The notes: generated by a model from the letters alone, not told the origin. DNA of 64,000 nucleotides from Casuarina equisetifolia (GCA_028551475.1 CM052360.1:13442501-13506500); one strand, 5' to 3'. Shown: positions 21,756 through 33,516, counted from the stretch's first letter. Made by a program: numbers and translations.

Positions 21756-24630
21756 AAAAAAAATTCCCTGGTAAACTCTTTTTTTTTTTTTTTAATGCAA
21801 TAGAAGATACTTCTGGATTTAGATAGCAGGCTAGTTGGGGTTAATAATGGGCTCAAGATTTTGAAATCAGGTAAAAGAAAAGGTAAGGAGAAACTAATTT
21901 AACTAAAATAGTTACTCCATGGAAATGGTCATAGATACACTGTTTTATGTATAATTGATGAGGGACAGTATGTGAGTATGCTATGCCTGGTGATAGTTGG
22001 ACTTATAGTCAGGCCACGTCCTGTATGTGCCTCTGTTGGCATATTCAGTGGATCACGGATAAAAGCTATATGTTGAACATTTTATAGCTATCTGTGAGTT
22101 CATAATTCTACCATTTAGTGCATGCATTTTTATTCAGGATCATTTTGGAAATAGAAGTACTGCATATTTATTTATTTAAACTAATAGTCCTGTTTTCCCT
22201 ATGATTCAGCTGCAGATTTGGGTCCCATCAAATCCTAGAGGTGCAGAAAGACTAGCTCCAGGAATTGTTGAAGCTGAGTCAGACTTCTACCCTCGAAGAT
22301 TGTGGGGTAAGCCTAGTGAGGTTTGTATTCTTCCACAACTTAAAAGTACTACGAGTTTAAAACATTTTTAGAGTGCCTGCAAGTTCTTATTCTTTTGTAA
22401 GTGGGTGCAACTTTGGATTACAAATTTGGTTTTAGTTTGAAGCAGCAAACTTTTTGTGCAGATTGATTGTATATAGTGTTGTATGGATTCCCCCCCCCCC
22501 CCCCCCCCGGGATACAGAGTTTAAAAGTTGTTTGGCATGCAAGAGAGTGATGCTACTGATATCTGCGAATATGACTGTCAAAGACTAACTGGACTTTTCT
22601 AAGTGAATCAAATTTATGCACATACACACATGCATATATGTCTCAAAATTGATAGATGGTGATTTATTTAAATTCCTGTATCATTTTTACCATTCTATTA
22701 TCTTTTGGAGCAAACTGAAATCATGGGTGATTAATCAAGTTGGTATTTGCAGGACTTGACTAGAAAGCCGCAGTACCTTGTGACCTTCACTGTAGGCTAT
22801 AATCTGAGGCACAATATTGCCGCAGCAGTGAAAAAGGTCTCTCCCTCTCCCTCCATCAAACCAGACTGAACACCCCCCCCCCCCCCCCCCCCGGCCTCCT
22901 TCCCACCAAGAAAAAAAGGAGGCAACTACGGGCATTTTGTTTCTTTTTTTTTTTTTTTCCCGTTGCTTTTTGCCTGTTTGAAAGGCTGAATATATTAGTT
23001 TTCACAGTTTTCAGAGAACTTTACCATCCTTCTATTTCATTATGATGGCCGAACTACCGAGTGGGATGAGTTTGAATGGTCAAAGAAAGCTATTCATGTG
23101 AGTGTTCAGAAGCAGACTAAATGGTTAGTGACTACTGTAATAACATATGTTATTCATTTAAAAGTTAATCATTCTGCTTCTGTTATTGAGCCTGTACGTA
23201 GTTTATTGGTGATTTGTACAAATTATGCTTATAATTTTGGCCTCTAAATTTTCTTTAAGGTGGTATGTCAAAAGATTTCTGCATCCAGACATAGTGGCTC
23301 CATACGACTACATATTTATCTGGGATGAAGACCTGGGAGTAGAACATTTCAATGCAGAAGAGTGAGTAGTGGGTATAAAATAAATTGTTTCATGTTAAGA
23401 ATGTTCCAGTCCACTTTATAATTTTGTGCCCTTTTTCATTCAATTTCAGATACATAAAACTAGTGAGGAAGCATGGCTTGGAGATTTCACAGCCTGGTTT
23501 GGAACCCAACAAAGGACTAACTTGGCAGATGACAAAGAGAAGAGGTGATCGTGAAGTTCACAAGTAAGAATGATGTACCCATTTATCAGAAGTTTTGTTA
23601 CCTTAGATCAATTACTAATCACAAAATAGTCTCTGCAAGAAATACCCCTTATATTCTTTTTTTTTTTTTCCGTGAATTAATTTCTGCCAGAGTAACAGAG
23701 GAGAAACGGGGATGGTGCACTGACCCACATCTGCCTCCCTGTGCAGCGTATGAATAGTTCTAGTATTTTCTGTTTTAATGTGCTATTTCCTTAAAGTCTG
23801 CTCTTCTTAATGGTGGAACTTAAGAAAAACCCGTTTTTTTCCCTCATTAAATATAGGTTTGTTGAAATTATGGCTCCAGTCTTTTCACGAGATGCATGGC
23901 GCTGCGTGTGGCATATGATTCAGGTACGTACCCGTATTCTGCATTTGCTTATTTTAGACCATGGTAGTCCGAAATCGTTTTTCTGGCGTGTTGGACCGTA
24001 TTAAAGTTGCATTGTTTTGGGATTTGCAGAATGACTTGGTTCACGGGTGGGGTCTTGACTTTGCCCTTAGAAAATGTGTATACGTGAGTGATCTGCCTCA
24101 GTACTTCTGTTTTCTTCTCTAACAATTACTTATCGGACTACTGCAATGCAACTTTTTTCATTGAACAGCCTGCGCATGAGAAGATTGGAGTTGTAGATTC
24201 ACAGTGGATTGTTCATCAAGGCGTTCCATCGCTTGGGAACCAGGTAAAAGCGGCATCATTTGCAATCTACATCTTCTCATTATCTTCTGAAGAAATTAAG
24301 TATTCTGTTGCAAGGAACTAAATTTTGTTTCATTTTATTTTTCCTCTTCCAGGGAGAATCTCAAAACGGAAAGGCACCATGGCAAGGGGTATGTGAGGCT
24401 TATTTGTCATTAATTTTAATAATACACGCGCACATGCACTCGAACACACTGGCTGATACACCTCTGTGATATATGTCTATGAAATTGCTGACATGTGGAT
24501 ATTTTATTGGTGCCAGGTAAGGGAGAGGTGTAGAAAGGAGTGGACAATGTTCCAAGGTAGGTTGGCAAATGCAGAGCATGATTATTTCAAATCCCTGGGA
24601 ATTGATCCGTCCAATTTAACAGCTCATTAG
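20894..24630 (+). CDS. DUF707-family type II membrane protein (14 coding exons)
   Basis: Coding exons are 20894-20913, 21028-21139, 21260-21403, 22216-22320, 22753-22836, 23008-23123, 23260-23361, 23450-23563, 23691-23747, 23857-23923, 24030-24083, 24169-24243, 24353-24388 and 24517-24630. All have GT-AG ends and the total is 1200 nt (399 residues plus TAG), the usual size for plant DUF707 (Pfam PF05212) proteins. Residues 1-18 are basic and about 19-40 form a hydrophobic signal anchor (LIVTTFVGVVFGFLIGVSF), suggesting a secretory-pathway membrane protein with a lumenal C-terminus. Residues 93-390 carry family blocks: IWVPSNPRGAERLAPGIV, YLVTFTVGY, FHYDGRTTEWDEFEWSKKAI, PYDYIFIWDEDLGVEHF (acidic D-E-D at 216-218), GLEPNKGLTWQMTKRRGDRE, GWCTDPHLPPC and VVDSQWIVHQGVPSLG. 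Biochemical function is not established. Database names such as lysine ketoglutarate reductase trans-splicing related are not evidence of that activity. No frameshift or internal stop is seen, so this is likely an active host gene. Confidence 0.93.
21714..21763 (+). repeat. Intron 3 poly-C/poly-A tract
   Basis: C10-G-C21 is followed by A18 in the coding intron between 21403 and 22216. The 100 bp before it is unusually GC-rich (21615-21713) and may be a small insertion. It contains GGGGTTTGAGACAACCCC, an interrupted inverted repeat. Confidence 0.9.
22490..22508 (+). repeat. Intron 4 poly-C tract
   Basis: Nineteen consecutive C lie in the intron between exons ending 22320 and starting 22753. 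Confidence 0.95.
22873..22892 (+). repeat. Intron 5 poly-C tract
   Basis: Twenty consecutive C start 37 bases after the donor at 22836. A T-run follows near 22943-22958. Confidence 0.95.
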
Positions 24631-24790
24631 GGAACAGCAACAAGGGAAGGATGATTGTTGGCTGCCCCCATACAGTTTTCTTAGAGTTTTACATATATTT
24701 TAGTAGATTCCTTATTAGATTCTGTAACCGTATTCATCAACAATGACAATTTCAGCTAGTAGTTAATACAACATGAAAGCCATAGTGTTT
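24631..24790 (+). terminator. 3' UTR and probable polyadenylation region of the DUF707 gene
   Basis: After the TAG stop the DNA is T-rich, with TTTTAGTAGATTCC and TTAATACAACATG elements. A GT-rich run (TTTTTGTGTTGGTTGTGGTT) follows at about 24788-24807, the arrangement expected around a plant poly(A) site. The exact cleavage point is not determined. Confidence 0.45.
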
Positions 24791-25018
24791 TTGTGTTGGT
24801 TGTGGTTCGCTTGGAGGCATCCAATTTTCACTTGACCCAATAATGCAACTTCCTGTATATGATAAAAGTCTAAGATTTAACTACCTACCGAAAAAAGTAA
24901 TGTTGGATTGGCTTGGACTCTGTTGTGACATGAATAGGCCTAGTTTTGGGCCACATGTTCTGACAACGGGTAGTTCATAACTTCCTGTGGCTTTGAATCT
25001 CAGTAGGAGCGAAGTTTG
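24791..25018. other. Intergenic DNA downstream of the DUF707 gene
   Basis: I see no gene and no repeat boundary. It ends at the 11-bp inverted repeat preceding the LTR-C fragment. Confidence 0.5.
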
Positions 25019-25050
25019 ACTTGGACTAATGATGGAAGCCATTAGTCCAA
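25019..25050. repeat. 11-bp perfect inverted repeat
   Basis: CTTGGACTAAT and ATTAGTCCAAG are separated by GATGGAAGCC. The right arm lies inside the LTR-C fragment and the left arm outside it. The second LTR-C copy at 43547 lacks the left arm. Confidence 0.85.
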
Positions 25051-25354
25051 GTTAGATGTAGGGAATAATGGAAACTAAAAGTAATTCATCCTACGTAGCA
25101 GATAATGTAAAGCACAACAAAGAAACAAAGGTTGCTTTCAAGAAATCATTTGTCTTTCACTCCAACAACAGTCAAGGGCATGACTTTCATAAGTTAAACT
25201 GTGTAATGACTAAAGTAAGGCCGATATTTTGCTATAAATATGTAACCTAAGTGAACAATGACACTATTGAGTCTTCTGTGGTGTTTATGCTATAGATATT
25301 CATGCCCCAGTTGTGTGCTAAGCCCTTGATGCTCTTTAGATTCACTTTTCTTCT
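25030..25354 (+). repeat. LTR-C copy (solo LTR or fragment)
   Basis: It starts TGATGGAAGCC and matches 43547-44661 (with the solo LTR there removed) up to TTCACTTTTCTTCT. The matching copy is followed by a primer-binding site, so this is an LTR. Here neither a PBS nor a clear TSD follows. The open frame at 25068-25250 is LTR sequence. Confidence 0.75.
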
Positions 25355-25909
25355 AGAACATGGCAAGATTACTAGGTATTTGTACCACCATCCAATTGTT
25401 TGAAAAAAGAAATTAGTATTAAGATTCTAGCAGTTGGTGCCCATATACAAGTGGAAGCCCATAGTTGATTGTTTGGTCTTTGTACATCCTGCAAAATTTG
25501 AGTTGGTGTAGCTATATAAATAGGTTGTGCTGTGTTTGTGAATCCTTAACCCACAATTGATGGTTTTATGTAAGTACCAAATGATTCATTTGAGATCATG
25601 GAAATCCTGCATCATAGGAGAGGACATTTTTTTGACATAGCTTATTGATAGCAAAGGCTAAGTTTGGCCGAGTCAAGATGGTATATTGCAAAGCTCCTAG
25701 AATACTATGAAAAAGGGATGGTTGTTGATAAGGGTAGGCACCCTTAGGTATAGGCTGTGACTTAGTCGGCATAGGAGTGCTGATGGGTTAGCAATGAAAG
25801 CATTTCTGCTCAACTTAGAATATCATAAGCATATTAACATTGTGTTAAGAGCAACCTTTCATCATTTTGCAACACTTGCACTCTTAAGAAGAAATGTAAA
25901 GGACCAAGG
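25355..25909. other. Unclassified DNA before Gypsy-2
   Basis: No domain or repeat end is recognised. Homology to the Gypsy-2 3' LTR starts at 25910. Confidence 0.45.
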
Positions 25910-26192
25910 TGCTTTAGATTGGCAGTATGAGTTGATGGGCTGGCCAACCGAGTACGAGCCAGACTTCTATGTATTGGAGTGGCAGTATAGGCCAATGGAT
26001 TGAGTTGGCAAGTATGAGTTTGACCTACCTAGTTTCCTTGTTATTAAGTCATCCACTTAGGTGGTGCCCCGTTGTATTATTTTCTTTTTGTATTTCCACT
26101 GCTTTTATTTATGAGAATATAATTAAGCTCTTTAATAGAGGAAACATTACTTATCGATTTGAAAGTATAATGATTCTAATATTCAATAAGAT
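25910..26192 (+). repeat. Gypsy-2 5' LTR, left part
   Basis: It begins TGCTTTAGATTGG and matches 40599-40878. It ends with AAGAT (26188-26192), the target-site copy of the solo LTR-D inserted here. Confidence 0.85.
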
Positions 26193-26764
26193 TGATAAGT
26201 TTATTTTTATAGAGTTATTTTTTTAATTTAAACAATAAATAATATAATGCTTGTGAGAAAATATTTGAATTCTTCTTTATTTACTTAAATTTATGTTGTT
26301 TATGTAGCATAAGAAAGCATGGAGAAAAATGATGAACATGGAGAACTTAATGCTTATTATATGACAAAATAGGGTCATATCAAGATCAAGAGAGTTAAAA
26401 TAGGCTTGGGCTTTGGATGATTGTTATTAGATTTTTCATTGTTGTTGGGGTTTCTAAATAATTAGAAAACCTACTCATGTTAGGAGTTCAAAGCCTAAGT
26501 AAAAGTTCAAAACCCAATTGTCTTAAATATCCAAAACTTACTTCTATTGGGATATAAAATAGGTCTAAACCCTAAACCTTATTTAAAAGAAGAGAGAAGG
26601 CAAAAGAAGGGAGATGAGGAAATTTAGTACAACTTAACAAAAAGGCCAAGAATTCAAGGTTTTCTTGAAGAGAGGCCAAGACTTCTTGTTCTTGGATTCA
26701 AGATGCCTTCTTTAATTCCTATTATTGTTCTTCCTTAGTATTTCATTATGTTTTAGTTTACTTT
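26193..26764 (+). mobile_element. Solo LTR-D, left part (interrupted by Copia-1)
   Basis: It starts TGATAAGTTTATTTT and matches the minus-strand solo LTR 59696-60864 and the ends of 3810-5771. With 35007-35668 it forms one LTR of about 1.23 kb, flanked by AAGAT at 26188-26192 and 35669-35673. It ends at the Copia-1 target ACTTT (26760-26764). Confidence 0.9.
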
Positions 26765-28234
26765 TGTTGAAAATGATGTGTTTATATATTTTGTTGAGAA
26801 AACTTTTATTTGTGAATATATGATTTTGTGTGCATATATTGAATACCAAAGAAAGTAAAAGGAGTGTAAATTATAATATTAATTAATGATATTATAAAGT
26901 ATCTGGTTTCCTACATTCCATTATCAAACATCACATATAGAGTTAAGATGAATTATTTTATGAGATTTAATGAGTAAAAATATTAGTGCTTATAATAAAA
27001 GAAAGTGATACTTAGTAATTGTGTGTTTATAGGTACTTTTGAAGCATAAAGGTATACTACTTGCTCAATTCAAATATAAGAGAAAATATTCATTAATCAT
27101 TATTGGACCGATTATCTATTGGACTATTGTTGGACCAACTATCTATTGGATCATTGCTAGATTGATTAACTATTGGACCTATATGAAGCAGGCCTGTGAA
27201 GTTCAGGCCTATAGAGCTCAACCTGAGCACATTTCACTTAAGTGAAATGCGGCCATTTCTCTTTGATAAGAGACTAATCTCTTATGTCGAATAGAACAAA
27301 GCCCTAAGTCGTATATCTGATTGAAGGCATCCTCTTCCTTCTCTCTCGACTGCCGACTCTCTAACGGGAAGAAGAACGAAGTGATGGATGTGTCAGAATG
27401 GTTCTCTACTGCAATAATTGTCATCTTTGCAACTGTATCATGTCGCTTCTATCAAGTCTCAACAGTAGAATATCAAACAAGTTTGAACTGAAACCCTAAA
27501 GTGCTTAAGATTTGATAATATGCTATATAAGGAGCTTCAGGTGAATGTTTAGAGGTTGCTAAATGATATCCTACTAATTCCATTAAAAGAGATTGAAACT
27601 TCAAATCATTTATTCATAATGCTGTGTTCTTCAATCCTTGGAGAAAGAAAGAATCTTTGGTGATATTCCTTCAAATCTATTATCTTGTGAATATCTACTG
27701 CTAGATTGATCTCAATATGTGCTAGATTACTTCAAAACATTATTTGCACATAAAGATCTTTGTAAATCTAAAACCCTAGCTTTGTGAAAATTGGGAATTT
27801 CATGATTAGAGCTTGAATTGATTTTATATATGTTCAATTAGCTCTTTGATAAGCTTAATTCCTCACTCATATTATATATTTGAGGATTAGTTTGATGTAC
27901 TAAGGTTTGATTAACCTAAGTTTCTTAACCGAGAATCAAATAACTCCTTGTTGAGGAGTTATGAAGTGTAGAAGAGGATTTCTCCTTGCTTGAAGTAAAG
28001 TATACTTCAACTTGGTTTAAGTTGAAGGAAAAGAGGGTGGAAGTAAGTGAAAAGTGCCGAACCACCGTATAATTCTTTGAGCCTGCTTATCTTGTTTTAT
28101 TTCTTGATTATATGCTCTGATATTATTGTGTTAATTAACAACCTTGCATAAATAGAGAAAGAATGGTAAAATACAAGATAAAACCTAAGTATCCAATCCA
28201 ACTCCTCCTTCTTGGATAGCCATAAAACCTTACA
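26765..28234 (+). repeat. Copia-1 5' LTR
   Basis: It contains a 27-nt near-palindrome at 26871-26897, a tandem array of ATTGGACYRAYTATCT-type units at 27101-27182 and a 20-bp palindrome at 27230-27249. It ends with the CCTCCTTCTTGGATAGCC region and CTTACA. Confidence 0.94.
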
Positions 28235-28236
28235 AT

Positions 28237-28249
28237 TGGTATTAGAGCC
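28237..28249 (+). other. Copia-1 primer-binding site
   Basis: TGGTATTAGAGCC follows the LTR after two to three bases, the initiator-Met tRNA type. Confidence 0.88.
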
Positions 28250-28296
28250 AGGTTCTCTGTTTTAAAGGCTTAACATCCTATAGTAGATCCACTTAA

Positions 28297-29995
28297 ATGG
28301 CTGTAGAGAAAAGAGTAGCTGTTATAGTGTATGATAAACCACTTTTGTTTGATGGAATAAATTATAGACATTGGAAGCAACTTATGCAAGTCTTCATTGT
28401 CGATCAAGACCCTAAAGCTTGGCAAATAATCAGAAATGGTATTACTTTACCTGAAACTGATCAATGGAGTAAAAATGAAGCTAAAATCATTGGAATAAAT
28501 GCTAAGGCTATGAACATGATTTATAGTGGGTTGAAGGCTCATGAATTCAATAAAGTATCATCTTGTCTCACTAGCAAAGAAATATGGGACAAGTTAAAAG
28601 TTATATTTAAAGGTACTAAAAAGGTTAAATCATTTTAAGTGATCATGCTTACTCATGCTTATGAACTGTTTACTATGCTTGAATATGAAACTATTAGGGA
28701 TATGTTTGGTAGATTTACTGAAATAGTCTCTGAACTTAAGCTATTAGGAAAGACTTATACAAATGAGGAGATGGTTAGGAAAATGCTAATATCCTTAGTT
28801 GAGAGCTGAGATCTAAAGAAAATGGCCATAGAGGAAGCTCACGATTTTGATAGTTTAACCTTAGATGATCTATTAGGATCACTAAAGACTTATGAAATGC
28901 AATTAATTAAAAGGGTAAGAGAGAAAGAAAATAGAAGGTCACTTGCCTTAAAAGTAGAAATAAAAAAGAATGAAGAAGTATAGTCCGAAAGTGATGAGAT
29001 TGCTTTTATAGCTAGAAGATTTAAAAAATTTCTTAAGAAAGATCTAGGAAGAAATAGAAGACAACCTAGAAAAAATGAAACACATGATTCTAGGGATAAC
29101 TTATGCTATAAGTGTAGAAAACCTAGACATATTAAGGTTGATTGATCTTTGCTCAAGAAGAAGGCAATGATTGCTACCTGGGATGATGAAAGCTCCTCAC
29201 CAAATGAGGAAGAACAAGAAGAAGTTGCTTACCTCTGCTTAGCCGTAGATACAACAATAGAAGAAGAACTTGAGGTAAGTGATTCTAAACCTGAAACAAA
29301 TTTTAGTGGTGATATTGAGATTGCTTTCTTTGATTTGGTTGAATATGCAACAAGGATGAAAGAAAAATACAAGAGGAAGAAAGCTAAATATAAATCTGCA
29401 AAAGCTAAATCTAAAATTGATAAACCTATCATAACATTTTCTATGCCTTATATGCATGAAAGCTCCAATGTATATGAAAATCTTTCTATGAAATCTGATA
29501 CATGCTCTATGATTGATATTTGTTCTGATTTAGAAAACAAGCATGATGATATCTTAAGAGTTGTTTGTGAGAACTGGGATATAACTACACTTAACCTAAG
29601 AATACTTGAGCTAGAAAGAAAGAAACATGAAACTCAAATGAAATTGGATGACACTACTATGCTGTTACACAAGTTCGCAAAAGGCAATAGCTTGTTAAAT
29701 AATATGTTGATATCACAAAGAGGTGTATATGATAAAGTTGGTATAGGATATAATTCTTTGAAGAACATAAAAACTTATACAAATCTTTTTGAGAAAAAGA
29801 ACTGCACATTTCCGCTGCATTATAAATGTTTTCATTGTAGCTATATCGGTCATTTATTTGATACATGTCCAATTAGACTTAGAAAAGCATATAAGATCAA
29901 GAAGGTGTGGATACCTAAGAAGATTAATAGTGTAGTAGCAACTAACACTCACAAACCCAAAGAAAAAAGGGTACCAAGATCTCTAACTCAAATTT
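28297..29995 (+). pseudogene. Copia-1 gag
   Basis: The first ATG is at 28297. An open block of 113 codons carries the UBN2/gag motif FDGINYRHWKQLMQVFI and SSCLTSKEIWDKLKVIF. Stops at 28636, 28807 and 28981 break the frame. A CX2CX4H zinc knuckle (CYKCRKPRHIK) near 29103 has its final Cys codon replaced by TGA. After it an open block (29149-30087) has the acidic TWDDESSSPNEEEQEE stretch, a Lys-rich coiled-coil-like segment and a second C-C-H-C knuckle (CFHCSYIGHLFDTC) near 29826-29868. Confidence 0.87.
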
Positions 29996-30046
29996 TTGTT
30001 TTTACAAGATATAAACATGAACATAAACAAGTAGAAGCACAAAGAG

Positions 30047-31291
30047 TTGTGGATTTTGGACAATGGTTGTTCTCGTCATATGACTAGGATGATGGAGCTC
30101 TTCTCAACACTTAAGTTGAAATCCAGAGGCACCATATCTTTTGGAGATAACTCCAAAGGAAAAATTAAGGGTATAAACACTATAGGTAACACAAAATCTC
30201 TTCTTATATCTAATGTGTTGTATGTTGATGAATTAAAATTTAATTTATTGAGTATAAGTCAATTATGTGATAATAATTTCAAAATCAGATTTGGAAAAGA
30301 ACTTTATCTTGTTGAAAATAAGGAAAACAATGTAAGAATTATTGGAAAAAGAAAAGATAATATTTATGTACTTGATCTTAGCAAATTAACAAATGAACAA
30401 ACATGCTTGATTATTAATAACAGTGTTGATGCTTGGTTGTGGCATAGGAAACTTGGTCATGCTAGTTTAGGATTGTTAGAGAAACTATCTAAGAATGACT
30501 TAGTTAGAGGTTTACCCAAGCTTAACTTTGATAAGAAAAAGTTATGTGATACTTATGTGAAAGGGAAACACACCTAAAGTAGCTTTAAGCCAAAGCTAAT
30601 GGTGTTTACCAAACATGGACTTGTTTGGTCCTTTAAGAATGGCTACCATGAATGGGAAATATTCTACCTTAGTCATAGTAGATGACTATACAAGATATAC
30701 TTGGGTATATTTACTTGCTAGGAAAGATGAAGCATTCAAGAAATTTGTTGATTTCTCTAAAATGGTTCAAAATGAAAAAGATCTCACTATAGTTAAGATT
30801 AGGACAGATCATGGTGGTGAATTTGATAACCATCTTTTTGAGAAATTTTGTTCCAAGAATGATGTTTCTCATAATTTTTAACAACTAGGACACCACAACA
30901 AAATAGTGTTGTAGAAAGGAAAAATAGGACACTTCAAAAGATGGCTAGAACCATGATGTGTGAATATAACCTTCCTAAACATTTTTAAGGAGAGGCTATA
31001 AGCACGGCTTGTTATATTTCAAATAGGGCATTCTTAAGACCAATCTTGAAAAAGACTCCATTTAAGTTATTGTTTGGTAAGAAACTGAATATATCTTACT
31101 TTCATGTGTTTGTAAGTAAATGCTTTGTATTGAACCATGGAAAAGAGTTACTTGGAAAGCTCGACTCTAAGAGTGATGAGGCCATATTTCTCGGTTACTT
31201 TCAAACTAGCAAAGCATATAGAGTTTTCAATAAGAGAACTTTAGTTGTTGAAGATCTATTCATGTACAATTTAAAGATGATTATGATATGA
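30047..31291 (+). pseudogene. Copia-1 protease, GAG-pre-integrase and integrase
   Basis: 30047 opens with MWILDNGCSRHMTRMMELFS. The family has DSG here, so Asn replaces the Ser next to the catalytic Asp. The pre-integrase zinc region follows: WLWHRKLGHASLGLLEKLSK then LCDTYVKGKHT, where Tyr replaces the second Cys. A stop at 30575 ends the first block. The integrase core restarts at 30615 with MDLFGPLRMATMNGKYSTLV, VDDYTRYTWVYLLARKDEAF and KIRTDHGGEFDN. A stop near 30879 and frame changes precede the LLFGKKLNISYFHVF block (31067-31111). Confidence 0.88.
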
Positions 31292-31509
31292 ATTCTACTG
31301 AACAAGAATTGAATGAAAAGAATGCACCCATTGTTGAGGGGGAGTTAGACTCAAGAGATTTTTTTTTCCTAGAGTAAGGAATGAAGTAGATCAACAACAT
31401 ATCCTAGGAAACCCTATAAATAGAGTTAGTACAAGGTCTAGATATCACAACACATGTGAACATCAAGTCTTCTTGTCTCAAGTAAAGCCAAAGAGAGTAG
31501 ATGAGGCTC

Positions 31510-33024
31510 TTGAAAATGAAAGCTGGTTTCTTGCTATGCAAGATGAACTAAATTAGTTTGAAAGAAGCAAAGTTTGGAAGTTGATTCCAAGACCACAAGA
31601 CCATTCGGTAATAGGGACAAAATGGGTGTTTCGAAATAAATTAGATGAGAATGGGACAATCATTAGAAACAAAGCTAGACTAGTTGCACAAGGATATAAT
31701 TAAGAAGAAGTAATTGACTATGATGAGACATTTATTTGCACCTATAGCTAGACTAGAAGCAATTCGAATGTTGCTTACCTTTGCTTGCTATATGAATTTT
31801 ACACTATTTCAAATGGATGTTAAAAGTGCATTCCTAAATGATGTTGTAAAAAAAGAAGCGTATGTTGAACAACCACTTGGATTCGAAGATCTCACATGTC
31901 CAGATCATGTATTTAAGCTTTCCAAAGCTTTATATGGTTTGAAACAAGCTCCACGGGCTTGGTATGATAAGTCGAGTGCCTTTCTAGTTAGTACAAACTT
32001 TAGAAAAGGCAAAGTAGATAATACCTTGTCTGTTAAAACATAAGGAAAAGATATTTTGATTGTTCAAATTTATGTTGATGATATTGTATTTGGTTCTACA
32101 AATTCTGTTATGTGTGAACAATTTGCTAATTCCATGAAACATGAATTTGAAATGAGCATGATGGGTGAACTAAACTATTTTCTTGGTTTGCAAATTAAAC
32201 AAACAACTAAAGGAATTTTCATAAGTTAAACCAAATATACAAAGGAGCTGCTTAAGAAATATAATATGCATGATTTTAAAACAATAAACATTCCCATGAG
32301 CACATCTACATCTTTGTCACATAATAATATTGGAATTAGTGTTGATTCTAAGATGTATAGAGGTATGATTGGTTCATTACTATATCTAACTGCCTCTTGG
32401 TCAGACATCATGTTTAGTGTCTATTTTTGTGCAAGAATTCAATCTAATCCTAAAGAACAACATTTAAAAGCTGTCAAAAGAATCTTTCGATACTTAAAGG
32501 GCACAGTTACATTAGGAATTTAGTATTCAAGAGACACTATATTTGATCTACATGGATTTAATGATTCTGATTATGCTGGTTGTAAAGTAGACAAAAAAAG
32601 AACAAGTGGTACATGTAAATTTCTAGGACACATGCTAGTTTCTTGGCACTCTAAGAAACAAAATAGTGTTGCCTTTTCTTCCATTGAGGCAGAATACATA
32701 GCTGGGGCTAGTTGTTATGCTAAGATTCTATAGATGAAACTGCAATTAGAAGACTATGGTATCTTCTCCACTAAGATTCCATTGAAATGTGATAATACTA
32801 ATGCTATAAATTTAACTAAAAATCTGATACAACACTCTAAAACCAAGCATATAGAAATAAGACATCACTTCATTCGAGATCACGTTGAAAAATTTGATAC
32901 TTTCATTGAGTTTGTTTAAATTGACCGGTAACTTGTTGATATTTTTACCAAACCCTTGGATAATGATAAATTTTCTGCTCTCCAAAGAGAGCTTGGTATG
33001 TGTTTGATTGAGGACATTGCTTAA
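31510..33024 (+). pseudogene. Copia-1 reverse transcriptase and RNase H
   Basis: RT starts near VWKLIPRPQDHSVIGTKWVF (about 31571). It continues with [20 protein letters not shown], the [19 protein letters not shown] block (31914-31970) and YVDDIVFGS at 32070-32096 with both catalytic Asp present. RNase H follows: DSDYAGCKVDKKRTSGTC, SSIEAEYIAGASCYAKIL, KCDNTNAINLTKN, HSKTKHIEIRHHFIRDHVEK. The natural end is GMCLIEDIA with TAA at 33022-33024. Stops at 31553, 31700, 32041, 32227, 32521, 32731 and 32917, plus a frame change around 31715-31735, disable it. Confidence 0.9.
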
Positions 33025-33516
33025 ACTGTGTGAAAAATCTTTTTGCTATACCCTACATGTATATTTTCTATTCAGTTCCTATCTTAAGGGGGAGCACTAT
33101 AATCACATTTGATATAAGGTCAGATCTCTGCCTTTTATTCCTACATGTTACTCATGTACTTCATATTTACCCATATTCCTCTGCTATCTTTTAGTTTAAT
33201 CTTTTTGATAATGTCAAAAAGGGGGAAAGAGTACATAGTTATAGCACATGTATGTTCCATTTTTGACTTTTAGTGTAGAATGTAGGATAAACTCCCATAC
33301 ACCCAAGATACATGTGTATGAGATACTTCTATGAAATGAATGTGTGAACATGAACATGCTTACTGTGATGAATATTGGTGAACATGTGATGTTTGGTAAA
33401 GACGATTATGTGTTTATACATTACTGGATATATGATATTTACATCTTACTATCTTGCTCATTCAAGTGATGACATGTGCTGGTTGGTTGGATTAACTATA
33501 AAAATTTTGTCATCAT

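Noticed and set aside
29229-29457. Minus-strand frames opposite the acidic stretch of Copia-1 gag (and 50357-50711 plus strand opposite Copia-2 gag)
   Set aside because: These are shadows of the real gag frame. Glu/Lys-rich coding gives stop-poor antisense frames.
33025-33516. Env-like gene after pol in Copia-1, as in some SIRE elements
   Set aside because: Only about 490 bp is present. The 65-codon frame at 33393-33590 runs into the LTR and has no signal peptide or coiled coil of an envelope-like protein.
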